A stretch of DNA of 60,000 nt from Cristatella mucedo (GCA_009760855.2 WPIO01000001.1:16343001-16403000); one strand, 5' to 3'; counted from the first letter of the stretch, positions 1-11,181 are shown. The notes: generated from the sequence alone by a model not told the origin. Program-made: numbers and translations.

Positions 1-720
1 CTAGCCTGATTGGATAGTGATTATGGTAGGTAGGCTGGAGCAAAACAATGAAGGGACCTAAAAGTGAGGGGCAAAACCTTGAAGTCTATTTGCTGCTTTA
101 TAGGGAGCCAATGCAGATCGGCAAGTAATTGGTGTTATGTGGCAGCTGTAAAAAAAATACGAGCTCATTTAACATCTTTTGTATAGCGATAGAAGAGCCT
201 TTATGGCTATCACCACCGCTTGCAGCAGCAATAAAGGATCGCCCACCGCAGGATTCGAACCCAAGACCGAAGGTCGTTAAAAGCAACCGCCTTACCTAGT
301 GTGCCATCACTGTTCACTACAGCTGCAACGCTCACGACAGACAAGCTTAGTTTCAGAGTTCTGCACCAACTGTAAGCGCTTGATTGCACACTCCGTAGAC
401 CAGCAAGCAGTGAGTTCCAGAAGTCGAGACGAGATTTCACAAATGTATGGATCAATTTGGATGTAATATCCCTGTCTAAGCAAACCCGAATTTTAGCAAT
501 GCTATCTAGCTGAAAGTAGGCAGGCTTGACTGTGGAGCTAATATGGTAGTCTAGTGATAGGTTACTTTCGCACAGGACACCCAGATTTCGTGCAGATGCT
601 ACGTGGAAATTTGGTGGCAGAGCCGATTTTGAATGTTAAGCCATCCAATTTTTTGATTAGCGCTTAATTTGCCCATAACTAGTAAGTTGGCTTTATCATC
701 ATTCTATTTGAGAAATGTTG
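1..720 (-). mobile_element. L2/CR1-type LINE fragment (reverse-transcriptase C-terminal region)
   Basis: The segment closely matches, in the same orientation, the better-preserved LINE copy at 51540-52090. Shared landmarks read on the + strand are the CACTCACGACAGACAAGC-type block (near 330), the block meaning a DFCNSLL-like peptide on the - strand (near 425) and a degenerate NLLVMGK-like block near 670-695. The reading frame is destroyed by stops and indels. The copy is interrupted by a SINE at about 150-316. It enters from the left edge, so its 3' end is outside the window. Confidence 0.75.
150..316 (-). mobile_element. tRNA-derived SINE nested in LINE
   Basis: Read on the - strand this begins with a tRNA-like head (GTGATGGCACACTAGGTAAG), has a polymerase III B box (GGTTCGAATCC, near 250-260), then the family body (GGTGATAGCC, GGCTCTTCT, GCTATAC). 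It splits a LINE copy whose uninterrupted equivalent reads straight through at 51660-51690. The hexamer CAGCTG lies on both sides of the insert, a plausible target-site duplication. It is one of about a dozen related copies in the window. Confidence 0.75.
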
Positions 721-1035
721 CTGCTGTCATTTATGTGTGTATCTCAGTAATATGCTGCAATACGATAGGAGCCCACCGGCCTCTGTGGGTGACTCGGCAC
801 TGTGTGTGCTGCTAACCCTTGCTTGTGCTTGCATGGTTCGAAGGACACTGGCAGATTGCATGTTGTTCTGACAACAAGTGTAATGTAACCCTCTGCCGAA
901 GCTGCCTCGGGTTTTTTGTTCTTGAGAGTACCTGACTACCAGTGACTGTCTTTGCTTATATTTTGGAGGTTTGCAGAAGCTTGTTCTTTGCCTGTGTGTA
1001 TGCCGGCTCAAGTATGCATGTCTTTGCTTGCTTAG

Positions 1036-1213
1036 TTGGAGAAGTTAATTGCCACGAACTATTTCCTTCACAAGTCAGCACAAGAAGGCTACAAGGGCTT
1101 TGTGCGTGCCTATGCTTCACACAGTTTGAAAACTATCTTCAACGTGGAAAGTCTCGATCTGCAGAAAGTTGCACTTTCTTTTGGCTTTAAGAATCCACCA
1201 TACGTGGATCTCA
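1036..1213 (+). CDS. DDX18: DDX18 penultimate coding exon
   Basis: The exon follows a pyrimidine-rich acceptor (TTGCTTAG) and ends at donor A|GTATCC. It encodes LEKLIATNYFLHKSAQE and onward to PPYVDL, 59 codons plus one base. The frame stays open past the donor, but similarity to the family stops exactly there. Confidence 0.88.
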
Positions 1214-2867
1214 GTATCCTTTTCAACAGAAAACTTGCTGCGTGTTTGTCGAACGTTGTGAGCAGTTGTCATGCCTGGCTGCACTGGTGGTGTCATGTGA
1301 TGCCTTGTCTGTGCACGCACTTAAAACGGTGCGCAATTCTGGTGTTTCTCAATGTTGTCACGATATTCGTTTACTCGTGTCAGTTGTGCATGTGACACTC
1401 TGTGCGACATGCACGACCGACTGCATGTAGCACGTCTGGCCTGCCGATACGTGTGGACTTGAATTAAGCATTCGGAAGGTGTACGCCGATGACTTTAGTC
1501 CTAGTGTTGTAGTGCAGACTTTCTGGCTGTCTGTCCTGGCCTTGTTTATGGCTACACATCCATCTCGAGTGTACAGCAGTAGCCATGAAGTTTTTTGCAC
1601 CCCAGAATCGGCGATTTCAGACAGGAAGTAGGCTATATTCTTTGATTAGTTGCTGCCGTATGCAGTTGCAGTAGCTTGTAGACAACAAGAACCGTGTAGT
1701 CCTCGACGTTGGCTGGGTTTTGCGGCTGCTGTCGTTCTGGAGTCTTGGGGTCTTATCTTTTAGGGGTTCCCTGTTCTGCGTCAATTGCCAACGAGATTAG
1801 GGAATTTTTTTACTTTTTCTTGCCGCCCAATGTAAGCTGCGACATCTTTATTTGCATCTAGAGCCGGCAGTGCTCCTATCAAATTTCGCAAGAATGAAGT
1901 CGCTGTTTAGCCCTGAAAATGTCCTGCTCGAAGGCAGATTCAAGGACGTTGATCATGTCTAGGATCACCCTTTACCAGATTAGGGTTAGATTTTGGTTTT
2001 AGCTGATTTTGGGGTCTGTATCATTCGTAGCCATCTGGAGTAATTTGCCGAATTTCTCTTCCATGAAGTATTTCACAAACCTATTAGCTCACATGCACTC
2101 GGGGCTGACTAGCGTTTGTGGCTGGTCTGACCTACTGCACCTTTCGGTGAGGAAAGTGCCAGGCGAGACTGCACCCAAAAAACGACAATTTATGTAAATG
2201 GGGGCTTGTGTGGATGATCCTTATCGAGCATTGCCGGTCTGGCTATGTCGAGATAGTGTAGCCTGAACCGGATTAATAAGTTTGTCTAGCGACTACCAAA
2301 AAAAAACTTGTAGGCAAATTGCTTACAGGGTTCGAGGTTTGTGTTGATGTGTTTGGAGCTGCAAAAAAGTGTGTTGCCCTATCTCAAAATACCCAGCGGC
2401 TGAGCGAGGTAAGGAGCCAGACCAGTTGCTAGTGGATGCCCATGCGTAATGGCAGTGCAGACTGGAGGCCAGTCTGACACTGCCAGTGTGCTAGTTCGTA
2501 GGCCACAATCACTGCGACCCGGTGTGCTAGCTACAGTGCAAACAAGCCTGCGGCAGCGGAGGAGCTCAGTGAAAGCTGCTGACCTTGCCGGTCTGGCCAC
2601 TCCTGGTATTGTCATATTGGCCTCGTCAATGCCTGCCCGTTATCTCACATGGCCTGGCCTACCGTGTTCGTACAATGGTGGCCTTTTGTTGGGTATTCTT
2701 TAACCGCCTAACTAGATGTGCATTCCAGCAAAGGCGGAGATCGGATGAAGAAGAGGCGATCAGGCGGCAGCTTTGGATTTCAGCGAGATAAGCTTCAGCA
2801 CAAAGCCAAAATCTACAAGCCTGCCGGTGGAAACAAAGGTGACAAGAAGCGACAGTTTTCGAGATAA
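1036..2867 (+). CDS. DDX18: DEAD-box RNA helicase DDX18/Has1, C-terminal part (partial gene)
   Basis: Join 1036-1213 and 2734-2867 (103 codons plus TAA). The peptide from the first exon carries the conserved Has1/DDX18 block after the helicase core: LHKSAQE, SHSLK, IFNVE, VALSFGF and PPYVDL. The second exon is a basic tail with SFGFQ and ends RQFSR, close to the family's usual C-terminal end. From the family, the protein is a nucleolar ATP-dependent RNA helicase for pre-rRNA processing and large/small subunit assembly. The helicase core lies left of the window; no upstream exon is seen in 1-1035, which is LINE and unassigned DNA. The junction is phase 1: the first exon ends in A before GTATCC and the second begins GC after CAAAG. 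A nearer acceptor (CCAG, ending 2728) would give an immediate stop, so the later AG is preferred. Confidence 0.88.
1214..2733 (+). other. DDX18 last intron
   Basis: This intron of 1520 bp has donor GTATCC and acceptor GCAAAG; a branch-like CCTAAC lies at 2707-2712, about 21 bases before the acceptor. I see no repeat family, exon or RNA gene in it. Short GC-richer open frames at 2379-2703 on both strands look like chance. Confidence 0.6.
2734..2867 (+). CDS. DDX18: DDX18 terminal coding exon
   Basis: Two bases complete the split codon, followed by 43 codons and TAA (2865-2867). The peptide is Lys/Arg/Gly-rich (MKKRRSGGSFGFQRDK) and ends GDKKRQFSR, matching the basic tail expected for DDX18/Has1. 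Confidence 0.85.
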
Positions 2868-3261
2868 AGCATAACACAAGAGAATCGCTACATCGAAATT
2901 GGCATTCCGCCGATTGAGCACCAGTAGCACCGATGGGCGCCTTGTGAGCAGACCGTCGCGGTCTTGTATATTATTATTATTATATACTTACATATATATA
3001 TATATAGTAAATACAATAGTAAAAGCTGGCATCTGCTGCTTACGGATATTGAATTCGCCTCGCACGAAAACACTGCCTACAAGCTCTCAGCTCGACTGAG
3101 TTCATAAGTCGTGCTGCCCATCGACCCTTGTTTTGCTGAGTGCCCTGTTAGATTGTTCCAATCGTCACCAGCCGCTGAGATAGGAGCCGAGATCGACGTC
3201 TACCACCTGCTATTCACGTTTTGCCATTACTTTACCATGTCCATTTACCTGACGCCCCTAT
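2868..3261 (+). other. DDX18 3' flank / probable 3' UTR
   Basis: No canonical AATAAA follows the stop. The variant AGTAAA occurs near 3006 and 3018, just after an AT-rich stretch (ATT and TA repeats, about 2970-3006). Where the transcript ends cannot be fixed from the sequence. Confidence 0.4.
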
Positions 3262-3362
3262 TCTGTTGACCTATAGCCTCTATAACACCTAATAACAAAA
3301 TAATCAATAATACCTATAACACCACACTCCTTAACACCTAGCCTCTATAGCGCCTAATAATA
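3262..3362. repeat. Diverged block of an 18-bp minisatellite
   Basis: Units resembling CCTATAACACCTAGCCTC recur in degenerate form. The same CCTAGAGC-NN-CTATAACG unit makes clean tandem arrays at 4660-4760 and 4950-5042, so this is probably the distal end of one array later split by insertions. Confidence 0.55.
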
Positions 3363-4265
3363 TTAATAATAGTGTATTTGTATAGCGCCCTAGGAGAACT
3401 ATTTATAGGCACTTTACAGATGCTGTATAGGCAGCATTACTAACCGTTTGGTGGTAAGATCCACCAGCAGCCGGCACAATGTTAGGTAAATGCAAACGAT
3501 AGACGAATCACGGAGACCCAGAGAGACGAATCACGGAGACCCACCAAATGCTGTAACAAACAGGTGCGTTTTAGGCCTTTTTGAATGCCATGTCAGGAGA
3601 AGTGATGTGCCTCGGTAGTGAGCTCCAGGCTTTGGGAACATGGGAACTATAGGCACGGTCTCCAACGGTTTTGAGGTTCGTATGAGGTATGGCTAAACGA
3701 TTTGAGTAAGAACAGTGGTTCTACGATTCTTCGCCTTGTGGGGATTAGTTCTTCTTATAGGTAGGCTTGAGCCAGAGAACAAAGGGACCTAAAAGGAAGT
3801 GATAAAACCTTGAGTTGATATGATGCTTGATTGGGACCCAGTGCAGGTCGGCGAGAAGTGGGTGTGACGTGGCAACTGCAACACTCACGACAGACAAGCC
3901 GAGTTTTGCACCAACTGTGAGCGCCTGATTGCACACACCGGTAGATGACTAGCAGTGAGTTACAGATGTCGAGACGAGATGTCACAAATGTATGGACCAG
4001 TTTTAATGTAGTATCCTTGTCTAAGCAATCCCGAATTTTAGCAATGTTATGTAGCTGAATCTAAGTAGACTTGACTATGGAGCTGATGTGGTCGTCTAAT
4101 GAGAGGTCACTTCGGAACAGGACACCTAGATTACACGCAGATTCCACTAGAGATATGCTGGCGGAGCCGATTTTGAGCATTAGGTTTCCAATTTCCGAAT
4201 CACACTTGGTTTGCCCATATGTTTGTTTTTGTCGTCATTCAATTTATGTTTTTGTAGAAGCCAGA
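3363..4265 (-). mobile_element. L2/CR1-type LINE, 3' half, degenerate
   Basis: On the - strand the copy ends with the family's 3' tail (GCGCTATAC region followed by ATT-rich sequence, 3363-3420). Going rightwards on the + strand it matches the 51.1-52.1 kb copy in order: ORF end, the cysteine-bearing SCHVT-like block near 3870, the SRLDICNSLL-like peptide near 3970, and the GNSD/GKPS-like block near 4190. Frameshifts and stops are throughout. Confidence 0.75.
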
Positions 4266-4659
4266 CTTGGCCTTTGATAGGATCGACTGGTATGATCTAC
4301 AGTAGTCCTCGCTTGCCTGATGATGGACAGTCAATCCTGATCTTTCAAGCTTTCGCTTAGTAGACCTAGCTAGTTTAATGTCTGCGGTAAACAGGCAGTC
4401 TGGGCGAGTTCGCAGATTGCACTTAGTGGTGCCAACTCGTTAAGCACGTCAGCGAGTGCCGTATTGTGTAGCATTCTGCTAACGATGACAGGTTGAGTGT
4501 GAGCTTGAGAAGCGAGGGCGAAGAAGATATTCTCGCTCTGACAGCATCGATGTCAGCATTTTTGCTATTCACGGATGACTTGTGATGTAAAGGAAGGCAC
4601 GCACTGTAGATTGAACGAAATCGGCATATGGTCAGATGAGCATATATCAATTGAGCCTA
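4266..4659. other. Unassigned spacer
   Basis: Nothing recognisable is seen. Only short chance open frames occur. It may be eroded LINE sequence continuing from the left. Confidence 0.4.
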
Positions 4660-4760
4660 TATAACTAGAGCCCCTATAGCACCTAGAGCTTCTATAACGC
4701 CTAAAGCCCCTATTGCACCTAGAGCTCCTATAATGCCTAGAGCCCCTATAACGCCTAGAG
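4660..4760. repeat. 18-bp minisatellite, clean block
   Basis: At least five tandem units of 18 bp with consensus CCTAGAGCCCCTATAACG are visible; variable positions are mainly in the middle CC/TT/TC and the final bases. The unit is a multiple of three, so the - strand translates as a GALGVI-type hexapeptide repeat with no coding significance. Confidence 0.85.
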
Positions 4761-4949
4761 AAGCGGTTCTACACCTGTGGGCGGCGACCCCTTGGAGGGG
4801 TCGAACGACCCTCTCACTGGGGTCGCCTAAGACCATCGGAAAACACGCACTTCCACATTTTGCACTCAATCATTTTATGGTTGGGGGCCGCTACAACATG
4901 AGGAACTGTATTAAAGGGTCGCGGCCTTCGGAAGGTTGAGAACCACTTG
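4761..4949. mobile_element. hAT-family MITE resembling SPIN/URR1 elements
   Basis: This is a 189-bp non-autonomous element. The left end reads AAGCGGTTCTACACC and the right end, reverse-complemented, CAAGTGGTTCTCAACC, so the termini are imperfect inverted repeats of hAT type. Internal blocks GGGTCGCCTAAGACCATCGG (4820-4839), AACATGAGGAACTGTATTAA and AAAGGGTCGCGGC match, from memory, blocks of vertebrate SPIN and rodent URR1 MITEs. It sits inside the 18-bp minisatellite; flanks GCCTAGAG and GCCCTAGAG could be the 8-bp target duplication, but the host repeat makes that ambiguous. There is no coding capacity; movement would need a hAT transposase in trans. Confidence 0.75.
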
Positions 4950-5042
4950 AGCCCTAGAGCCTCGATAACGCGCTAGAGCCCCTATAGCGAGCGTCTAGAG
5001 CCCCAATAATGCCTAGAGCCTCTATAGTACCTCGAGTCGTTC
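4950..5042. repeat. 18-bp minisatellite, block right of the MITE
   Basis: Diverged units (GAGCCTCGATAACGCGCTA, GAGCCCCAATAATGCCTA and similar) continue the array seen left of the MITE and run up to the start of the QKI CpG island. Confidence 0.75.
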
Positions 5043-5301
5043 GAGCTCGTTACTACCGTCGTCGGTCTCGGCTGCGGGCTACCGACGCCGCTAGACGGAC
5101 GGACGGCCGGCCGGCCGGGTCCTCGCGCAGCCGCCCAGAGCCGGTCGCGGCGCTCGGACGCGCGGACATGCGCACTGGGCCCACACGTGTTGAATAGGGG
5201 GGGGGGAGGCAGGGCGAGCCGCACCGCACCGCCTCCGGCCTGCAGCAGTCGGGCTTGCGGTGCATCGGAAGGCGGCCGCTGCTCGCTCGGTCGCGTCGGC
5301 C
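5043..5301 (+). promoter_or_regulatory. QKI: CpG-island promoter region and 5' UTR of QKI
   Basis: GC content and CpG density rise sharply at about 5040 and stay high through exon 1 and into intron 1 (to about 6700). CACGTG occurs at 5183-5188 and a G9 run just after 5200. No TATA box is seen, as usual for such promoters. The transcription start cannot be placed. Confidence 0.55.
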
Positions 5302-5425
5302 ATGGGTACGGACTCGAAGGAGGAGCGAAGCACTGCCGAGTATCTGGCTCAGCTGCTCAAAGACAAGAAGCAGATACAGGCCTTCCCCAACGTCTTCGGC
5401 CACCTCGAGAGGCTGCTGGACGACG
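5302..5425 (+). CDS. QKI: QKI exon 1 (Qua1)
   Basis: It runs from ATG in context GGCCATGG to donor ACG|GTGAGT, 41 codons plus one base. It encodes [20 protein letters not shown] and [15 protein letters not shown], typical Qua1. The frame is open upstream to a GTG at 5260, but no in-frame ATG precedes 5302. Confidence 0.92.
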
Positions 5426-5885
5426 GTGAGTCGACGCCGCCGCCGCAGCCGCCGCCGCCGCAAGCCTAGCCGGGCCGCCGCGCGCGGCCGCTCCGTTCGA
5501 TCGAGCCGCCAGGGCGCCCGCGGTGGCGGCGGCCGCTAGAGCCGCCGCCGCCGCTCGCAGCGAACGCTCCCAGAGCCGCCGCCGCTTCGGCGCGATCCTC
5601 TTCGAGCCGCAGCCGTTGGCGGCGGTAGCGGGCCATCGCAGCCGGCCGTGCGTGACTAATGTGACTCGCTCTTGAGGCGACCTAGCTGTAACCGGAGCGG
5701 CGGCGGTGGCGGCGGCTAGCGACGCTGCACGCGCGTCTCCGTATCGGCCGCCGCGAGCTGTCGCCTCGGGCTGCCGACTTTGCCAACTAGTCACACAAAA
5801 TCGCTGCAAGACGGGCGAAAAGACGCAGCATAATGCCATTGCTCTCTCCCTCCCTCTCTCGCCCCCTCTCGCTCTCTCTCTCTCG

Positions 5886-5929
<44 letters not shown>

Positions 5930-6492
5930 ACTCCCTCGCCCTCTCTCCCTCTGTCTCTTGCTGCCTCCGACGATCGCTGTCTCGCTCACTCCCAGTCGCG
6001 CGAAGTGCGTCCCTCGCGGCGGCCGCCGCCGCTGTTCAAACACGCACTGTCCCTCGCTTTTTCACAAAACCGACCAAAGCTGGCATGAGCTCCTCATTAG
6101 CATTCCCCTGCCCGCTTAGCTCCCACGAATTTGCCCCGTCAACTGCGCGAGTAGCGGCAGCCGAGTGGCATAGCGAGTAGCGGAGCAGCGCTCTCCTCTT
6201 GGCTTACGAGCCCGCAGGCGGCGCTTCGCTGCGAAGCGTCGCCTGCGGGCGCCGAGCAGTACAATGTCAGGCAGCGCAGCAGCCTGCCTGCCTGCCTGCC
6301 TGCCTTTGCTCATCCGACTCGAAGAATGCCGTCCGACGCTTGGACGTGCCCATCGCCGGCTTTCAGGACGCTCGACGCTCGTCGGCCAGCTCGCGATTGG
6401 CAGGCAGTAACCGGCGTGAGCGTGATTAACGGACGGCAGGCGACGGCTCAGGGGTCGCGGCGGGTGCAGCTATCGCGCGACGCTAGTCCGTC

Positions 6493-6550
<58 letters not shown>

Positions 6551-8765
6551 AATGCTTGCGAGCGCGCCACCTCGTCAGCGAGCCCCGAGCGCCAGCCCTT
6601 CCCTCGCTGTTCAACGACTTCCGCGTTTCGACCCATCGCAGCCAGACCTGCGGCTGCTTCCCGAGCGTGACGCTCCGGGCCTCCCGAGCTGTTTGGTCTG
6701 ACTTTTTACTCTTGACTTTCGGTGCGCTCAGAATCGCACGAACGGAATTCTTCCTGGGAACTGCCCCACCGTCTTGGCCTATAGACTAATTACTACCCCC
6801 CCCCCAGGTCCGATACCAAGCAGAAAGGATTAATACTTTAAAACACCCGTAAACGTTTTTAAGCGGCCGTAGCGGCCGGTCCTGTCGTCGGCGACGGCGA
6901 TGGTTTCAGTAGAATCCGACGGAATTCGGTAGAGCCTTAGCAAATCGTGATTGCTCGGCACGCGACGACTCGGCCGGCACTGCCACGGTCCCTTCGAAGT
7001 CAACCGACGACACCGAGGCAGCCGGCGGCCTGGTTTCGGCCTTTCTCAAAAAACCTCGACCTGTTAATCGCCACGTTTACATCCAGAACCGTGCTGCAAA
7101 AAGCTGAGTGAGCATGCTCTATCTCGAAGTAAGGCTTGGGGGAGTTGCCTCGCCTAGGGGTTGGGGTGGCAACGCTTGTGTGGGGTAAGGTAGTCCTGCA
7201 GTGGTAGTGTTGCTATTTGTAAATGCCAGCTACTCTGTGTCGTCGCACGACTAAAGCGTGATTGTCGTGTCCCTCGTTTTCGTGCTGACAAGTTCGAAGA
7301 CTGTTGGGCAATTCTTTTTAGAAATCAACAAGGTTCGCGTGTCGCTATTTAATTTGGAAAAGAAGCCTTTGAACCTGCCGGAAGGCGAAGGTGTGAAGGT
7401 TACTCTCACGGAGAAACTATATGTACCTGTCAAAGAGCATCCGGACGTAAGTAAAAAGCCCGAGATATCTTGACCTTCCTGAGGGCAACCGCGATTCGTA
7501 TCTCGAGTTGTGTCTTCTGCAATGACTGCTTTGAAGAACCTTTTAAAAAGAGAGCCGTGTCTGTGTGCCTCTTTTTTCGCTCTGTCGCCGGCCATCTCTG
7601 TCTGCCGTTCTGTCTGTCTCTGCCTCCTTTCGTCCTCTCTCTCGCTCTCTCTCTCGCTCTCTCTCTCTCTCTCAATCTCTCTGGCTTCCCCTTCTAGCTT
7701 GCTCGCCACCTTTTTGCCCATAGTCGGCATGGCAGAACTGTATGAGCAGCAGAGTCCTGCTTTCACCGCAGCACCGAAAGGACACTTGCAACTCATAGTG
7801 GCTGACGGTTCATCGGATAGGCACTTGTTGTGCAGCATCTCTACGTCGGATAACAATGGCTGCTATGCTCAGTGCACCGACGCAGGCGTGTGCAGCCAGG
7901 TGCAGTTGCTCGGCTACCTCTTTCCACGAGTGAGCAACGAGCCTTGAAGTCTGCTTGCTTGCTTGCACTGCCCCCCCACCCCATGCCCGGCCCACCCCAT
8001 GCCCCGCCCTCTCATCACTGCTCATTGGAAGGCCCTGGGGTACTATGTTACTTACCTAAGCGATGGCCTCAAGCTGAATTATCCGAAGAAGCAGATTTTA
8101 GCATACGTTTTTTTGAACCTGTGTAGTAGGGCTGGCATCAACAGAGTTGTGCAGAGGCAAACTCACCTGTCGGGCCGAGCCTTTCGATTACATAAGGTGA
8201 AGCTGACTTGATGGGCATTTTGGTGGTTTGCCAGTACGGACCTCTGGCTGCAGCAAAAGTTTGACTAGTTGCTCATTTAGGATGTAAATTTGAAGATTGT
8301 TCCGTGCTCTAAGCTTTGCGATTGTGCCCCTTTCTTAGCCGGGGCATTCGGTCGCTGTCGGTGTAAGTGCAGCCAGCCAGATAGGCCAGTGCTGACTGTT
8401 GTTCGCTGCAGTTCAACTTCGTCGGACGAATATTGGGACCTCGGGGGATAACTGCAAAGCAGCTGGAGAGAGACACTGGGTGCAAGATCATGATCCGAGG
8501 AAAGGGATCCATGAGAGACAAGAAGAAGGTCAGTCAAGTCTGCACAAGTGGACTGCACAGCTTGTAAATCGCCAGTCCCGGTGGTCTAAGCAAAGTAAAG
8601 TAAATGTCTGCTGATTCAACAGCATCGAATGTTAAGTGACAGGAGAGCTTCAGCGGCTATCGCTCCCGATTGCAATGGCTAATAAAGAATTGCTTGCTGC
8701 AGGACTCGAACCCGCGACCTGGGTCGTGAAATGTCAGGACCTCACCTCTGGGCTAAGACCCACGG

Positions 8766-8808
<43 letters not shown>

Positions 8809-9693
8809 TGTGTGTGTGTTTGTGTGTGTGTTTTTTGTGTGCCGCTGAGAAAGCTGTATCACTGCTACGAGAACTCTCGTGGGCAAAATGCCATAGTCAG
8901 AGCCGGCTGCAATCAATCACCCCCATCGTTAGCCCTGCAGATCGTCATCTTAAATCAAACCCTTGTCATATGCCGAAGTGCCTCCACCTGTCTCCTGCTG
9001 CGATGCACTGAAGCACCACGCTTGAAGACTTGCGGCTACTCTTTTAGGCGGTGCTGCTATTTCTTTGCTTTTGCCTGACCCTGACTTTGCTAGTGCCCAC
9101 GAATCCCAACCAGCTGCACCACCTGACCGGTGGCGAGAGGGACAGTGCAATGTTGATGTCGTTTCACTTGCGAATGTTTAGGAAGAGCAGATGCGTGGCA
9201 AGCCCAACTGGGAGCATCTGAGTGAGGACCTGCACGTCCTGCTCGTCGTCGAAGACAGCCAAAATCGAGCTGGCGTAAAGATGGCTCGAGCCATCGATGA
9301 AGTGAAGAAGCTGCTGGTGCCGGCCGTAAGTGGCGCTTGCGGTCTATAACATATTGTGCTGCTACCTGTACACAGCCAGCGCTTCGCTTGGTGCCGAGTG
9401 GCTTGACGTCTTCTATCTCTCGGTGGTTCTGAATGGCTGAAGTCTGCGCAGCCCTCGTACTGCTTAGCTACCCTCGGGCACGGTGCATTAGTACAGCAGA
9501 GCTAGCAGCCTGCTGGCAATGCACTGGCCGACCACTTGTGGTGGTCTCATGAGTCCTGGGCAGGGTGCGTGTAGCTAGAAAGCTAGAACACTGAATGGAT
9601 TCAGACCAATCCAGCATGCTTGCGTACTTCTCTCTGTAAGTGAGTGTGGGAGTGATTGTGCGTGTGCCTCTGATTGTGCATGCGTGTGTGTGC

Positions 9694-9728
<35 letters not shown>

Positions 9729-10386
9729 CGCGCGTATGTGTGTGTGTGTGCTACACGCTTGTGTGTGCATGCATATGTACTGGATGGTGTGCATGCACTA
9801 GCAAGTGGTATGTACCTACGTGCACACATTTGCTACTGTTATGTGCAACTGGACATGAGAATCTGGGAGTTGGTATTTGCTTGACACGTTTATGTACATG
9901 CACGTGCATGCCTGTTCATATGTGTGTTCGTATTCATGTGTGTACGCGCGCATGCACGTGCATGCATGCCTGCATGTACGAGTGTACGTGTGCATTCTTG
10001 TGCACATGCTGCATGATACTTATGGATGATGTGGGTGCCGAAAGTTTCCTCCTTTTTCAGTTCCTAGAAGGCTGGTCAACTACTGTGATACCTATGCTTA
10101 GCTTTATTCGTTCCTGTTCTACTCTATGCCTCTGCCTTTGCATTATGTAACTGCTCACAGCACTTATCATCTCGGCTAGCTTCACTTCACCCACATCTTT
10201 GCTGTCTCCCCCCTGTAAAGTGCATGTTCTTTGCCAGCGACCTGCAAGCTCGATGCGCAGTTAATCCTGCTTCCCCACGGTCTAATCAGCATCAAGCAAA
10301 AAGAAAACGTCACCGTCGGGGCTTGTCAGGCCATCGTGTGGGCATGATCTCTCTATCTCTCTCTCCCTCTCCCTCTCTCCCTTTCC

Positions 10387-10463
<77 letters not shown>

Positions 10464-10465
10464 TC

Positions 10466-10519
<54 letters not shown>

Positions 10520-10601
10520 TCTCTCTCCCTCTCTCCCTCTCTCTCTCTCTCTTCCCCTCTCTCTCCCTCTCTCTCCCCCTATCTCTCCCCTCTCTCTCCC
10601 C

Positions 10602-10635
<34 letters not shown>

Positions 10636-11104
10636 TCTCATCCCCCATGTGCATCATGCAGACTGCAGGCATTGCTGAGACGTTTCTCCAGTGGGAAGCA
10701 GCTCCTGCTTTGCTGTCGGCTCAACACCTGTGTGCAGAGAAGCCGGACTCGGGATCACGTCTCATCAAGGGCTCACTTCCTCTGTGCAACTTTCGCTGGC
10801 TGCCACTCGCAGCCCGACTCTCACTGCCCGTCGCGATGCTCAGCTGGCTAGCATCGCAACAACCCCATGCAGCAGCGCATGGCTTGCTGCGCTCTGCTCT
10901 CAAAAACGGTGCAAGCTATTTGCAGACGTTAGCCGAGATTCTGCACACACCTGGCAATAGGGGCAGGCTCAGCTTTGGAGTGCCATCTCCGCCTGCCGAA
11001 GGCAGCTCGATGCCGTCGGGCTCGCTCTTGATGTGTGCTCCCCTTTTACAAGTCCCGCGAGAAGGTGTGGGTGAAGTGGGATGGGTGGATGGGAGCTCGC
11101 ACGA

Positions 11105-11181
<77 letters not shown>

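Larger units (their letters stand above)
5426..7321 (+). other. QKI intron 1
   Basis: The 1896-bp intron is CpG-rich in its first 1.3 kb. It holds CT-rich arrays (5838-5955), a 19-bp foldback (6210-6250), short CCTG repeats (about 6283-6304) and a CCG array (6494-6550). No exon is recognised. The long overlapping open frames here follow from GC richness and simple repeats. Confidence 0.7.
8529..9181 (+). other. QKI intron 3
   Basis: The 653-bp intron is occupied mostly by a reverse-oriented SINE (8594-8762) and an adjoining GT array (8767-8838). Confidence 0.7.

Noticed and set aside
5833-6180. Long Ser/Leu/Pro open frames across the CT arrays (also 10224-11336, 30114-30887, 37022-37563)
   Set aside because: They are translations of dinucleotide repeats; no flanking domain, start context or splice logic supports coding.
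6326-6670. Poly-Arg frame across the CCG array
   Set aside because: Trinucleotide repeat inside QKI intron 1; open only because the repeat lacks stops.
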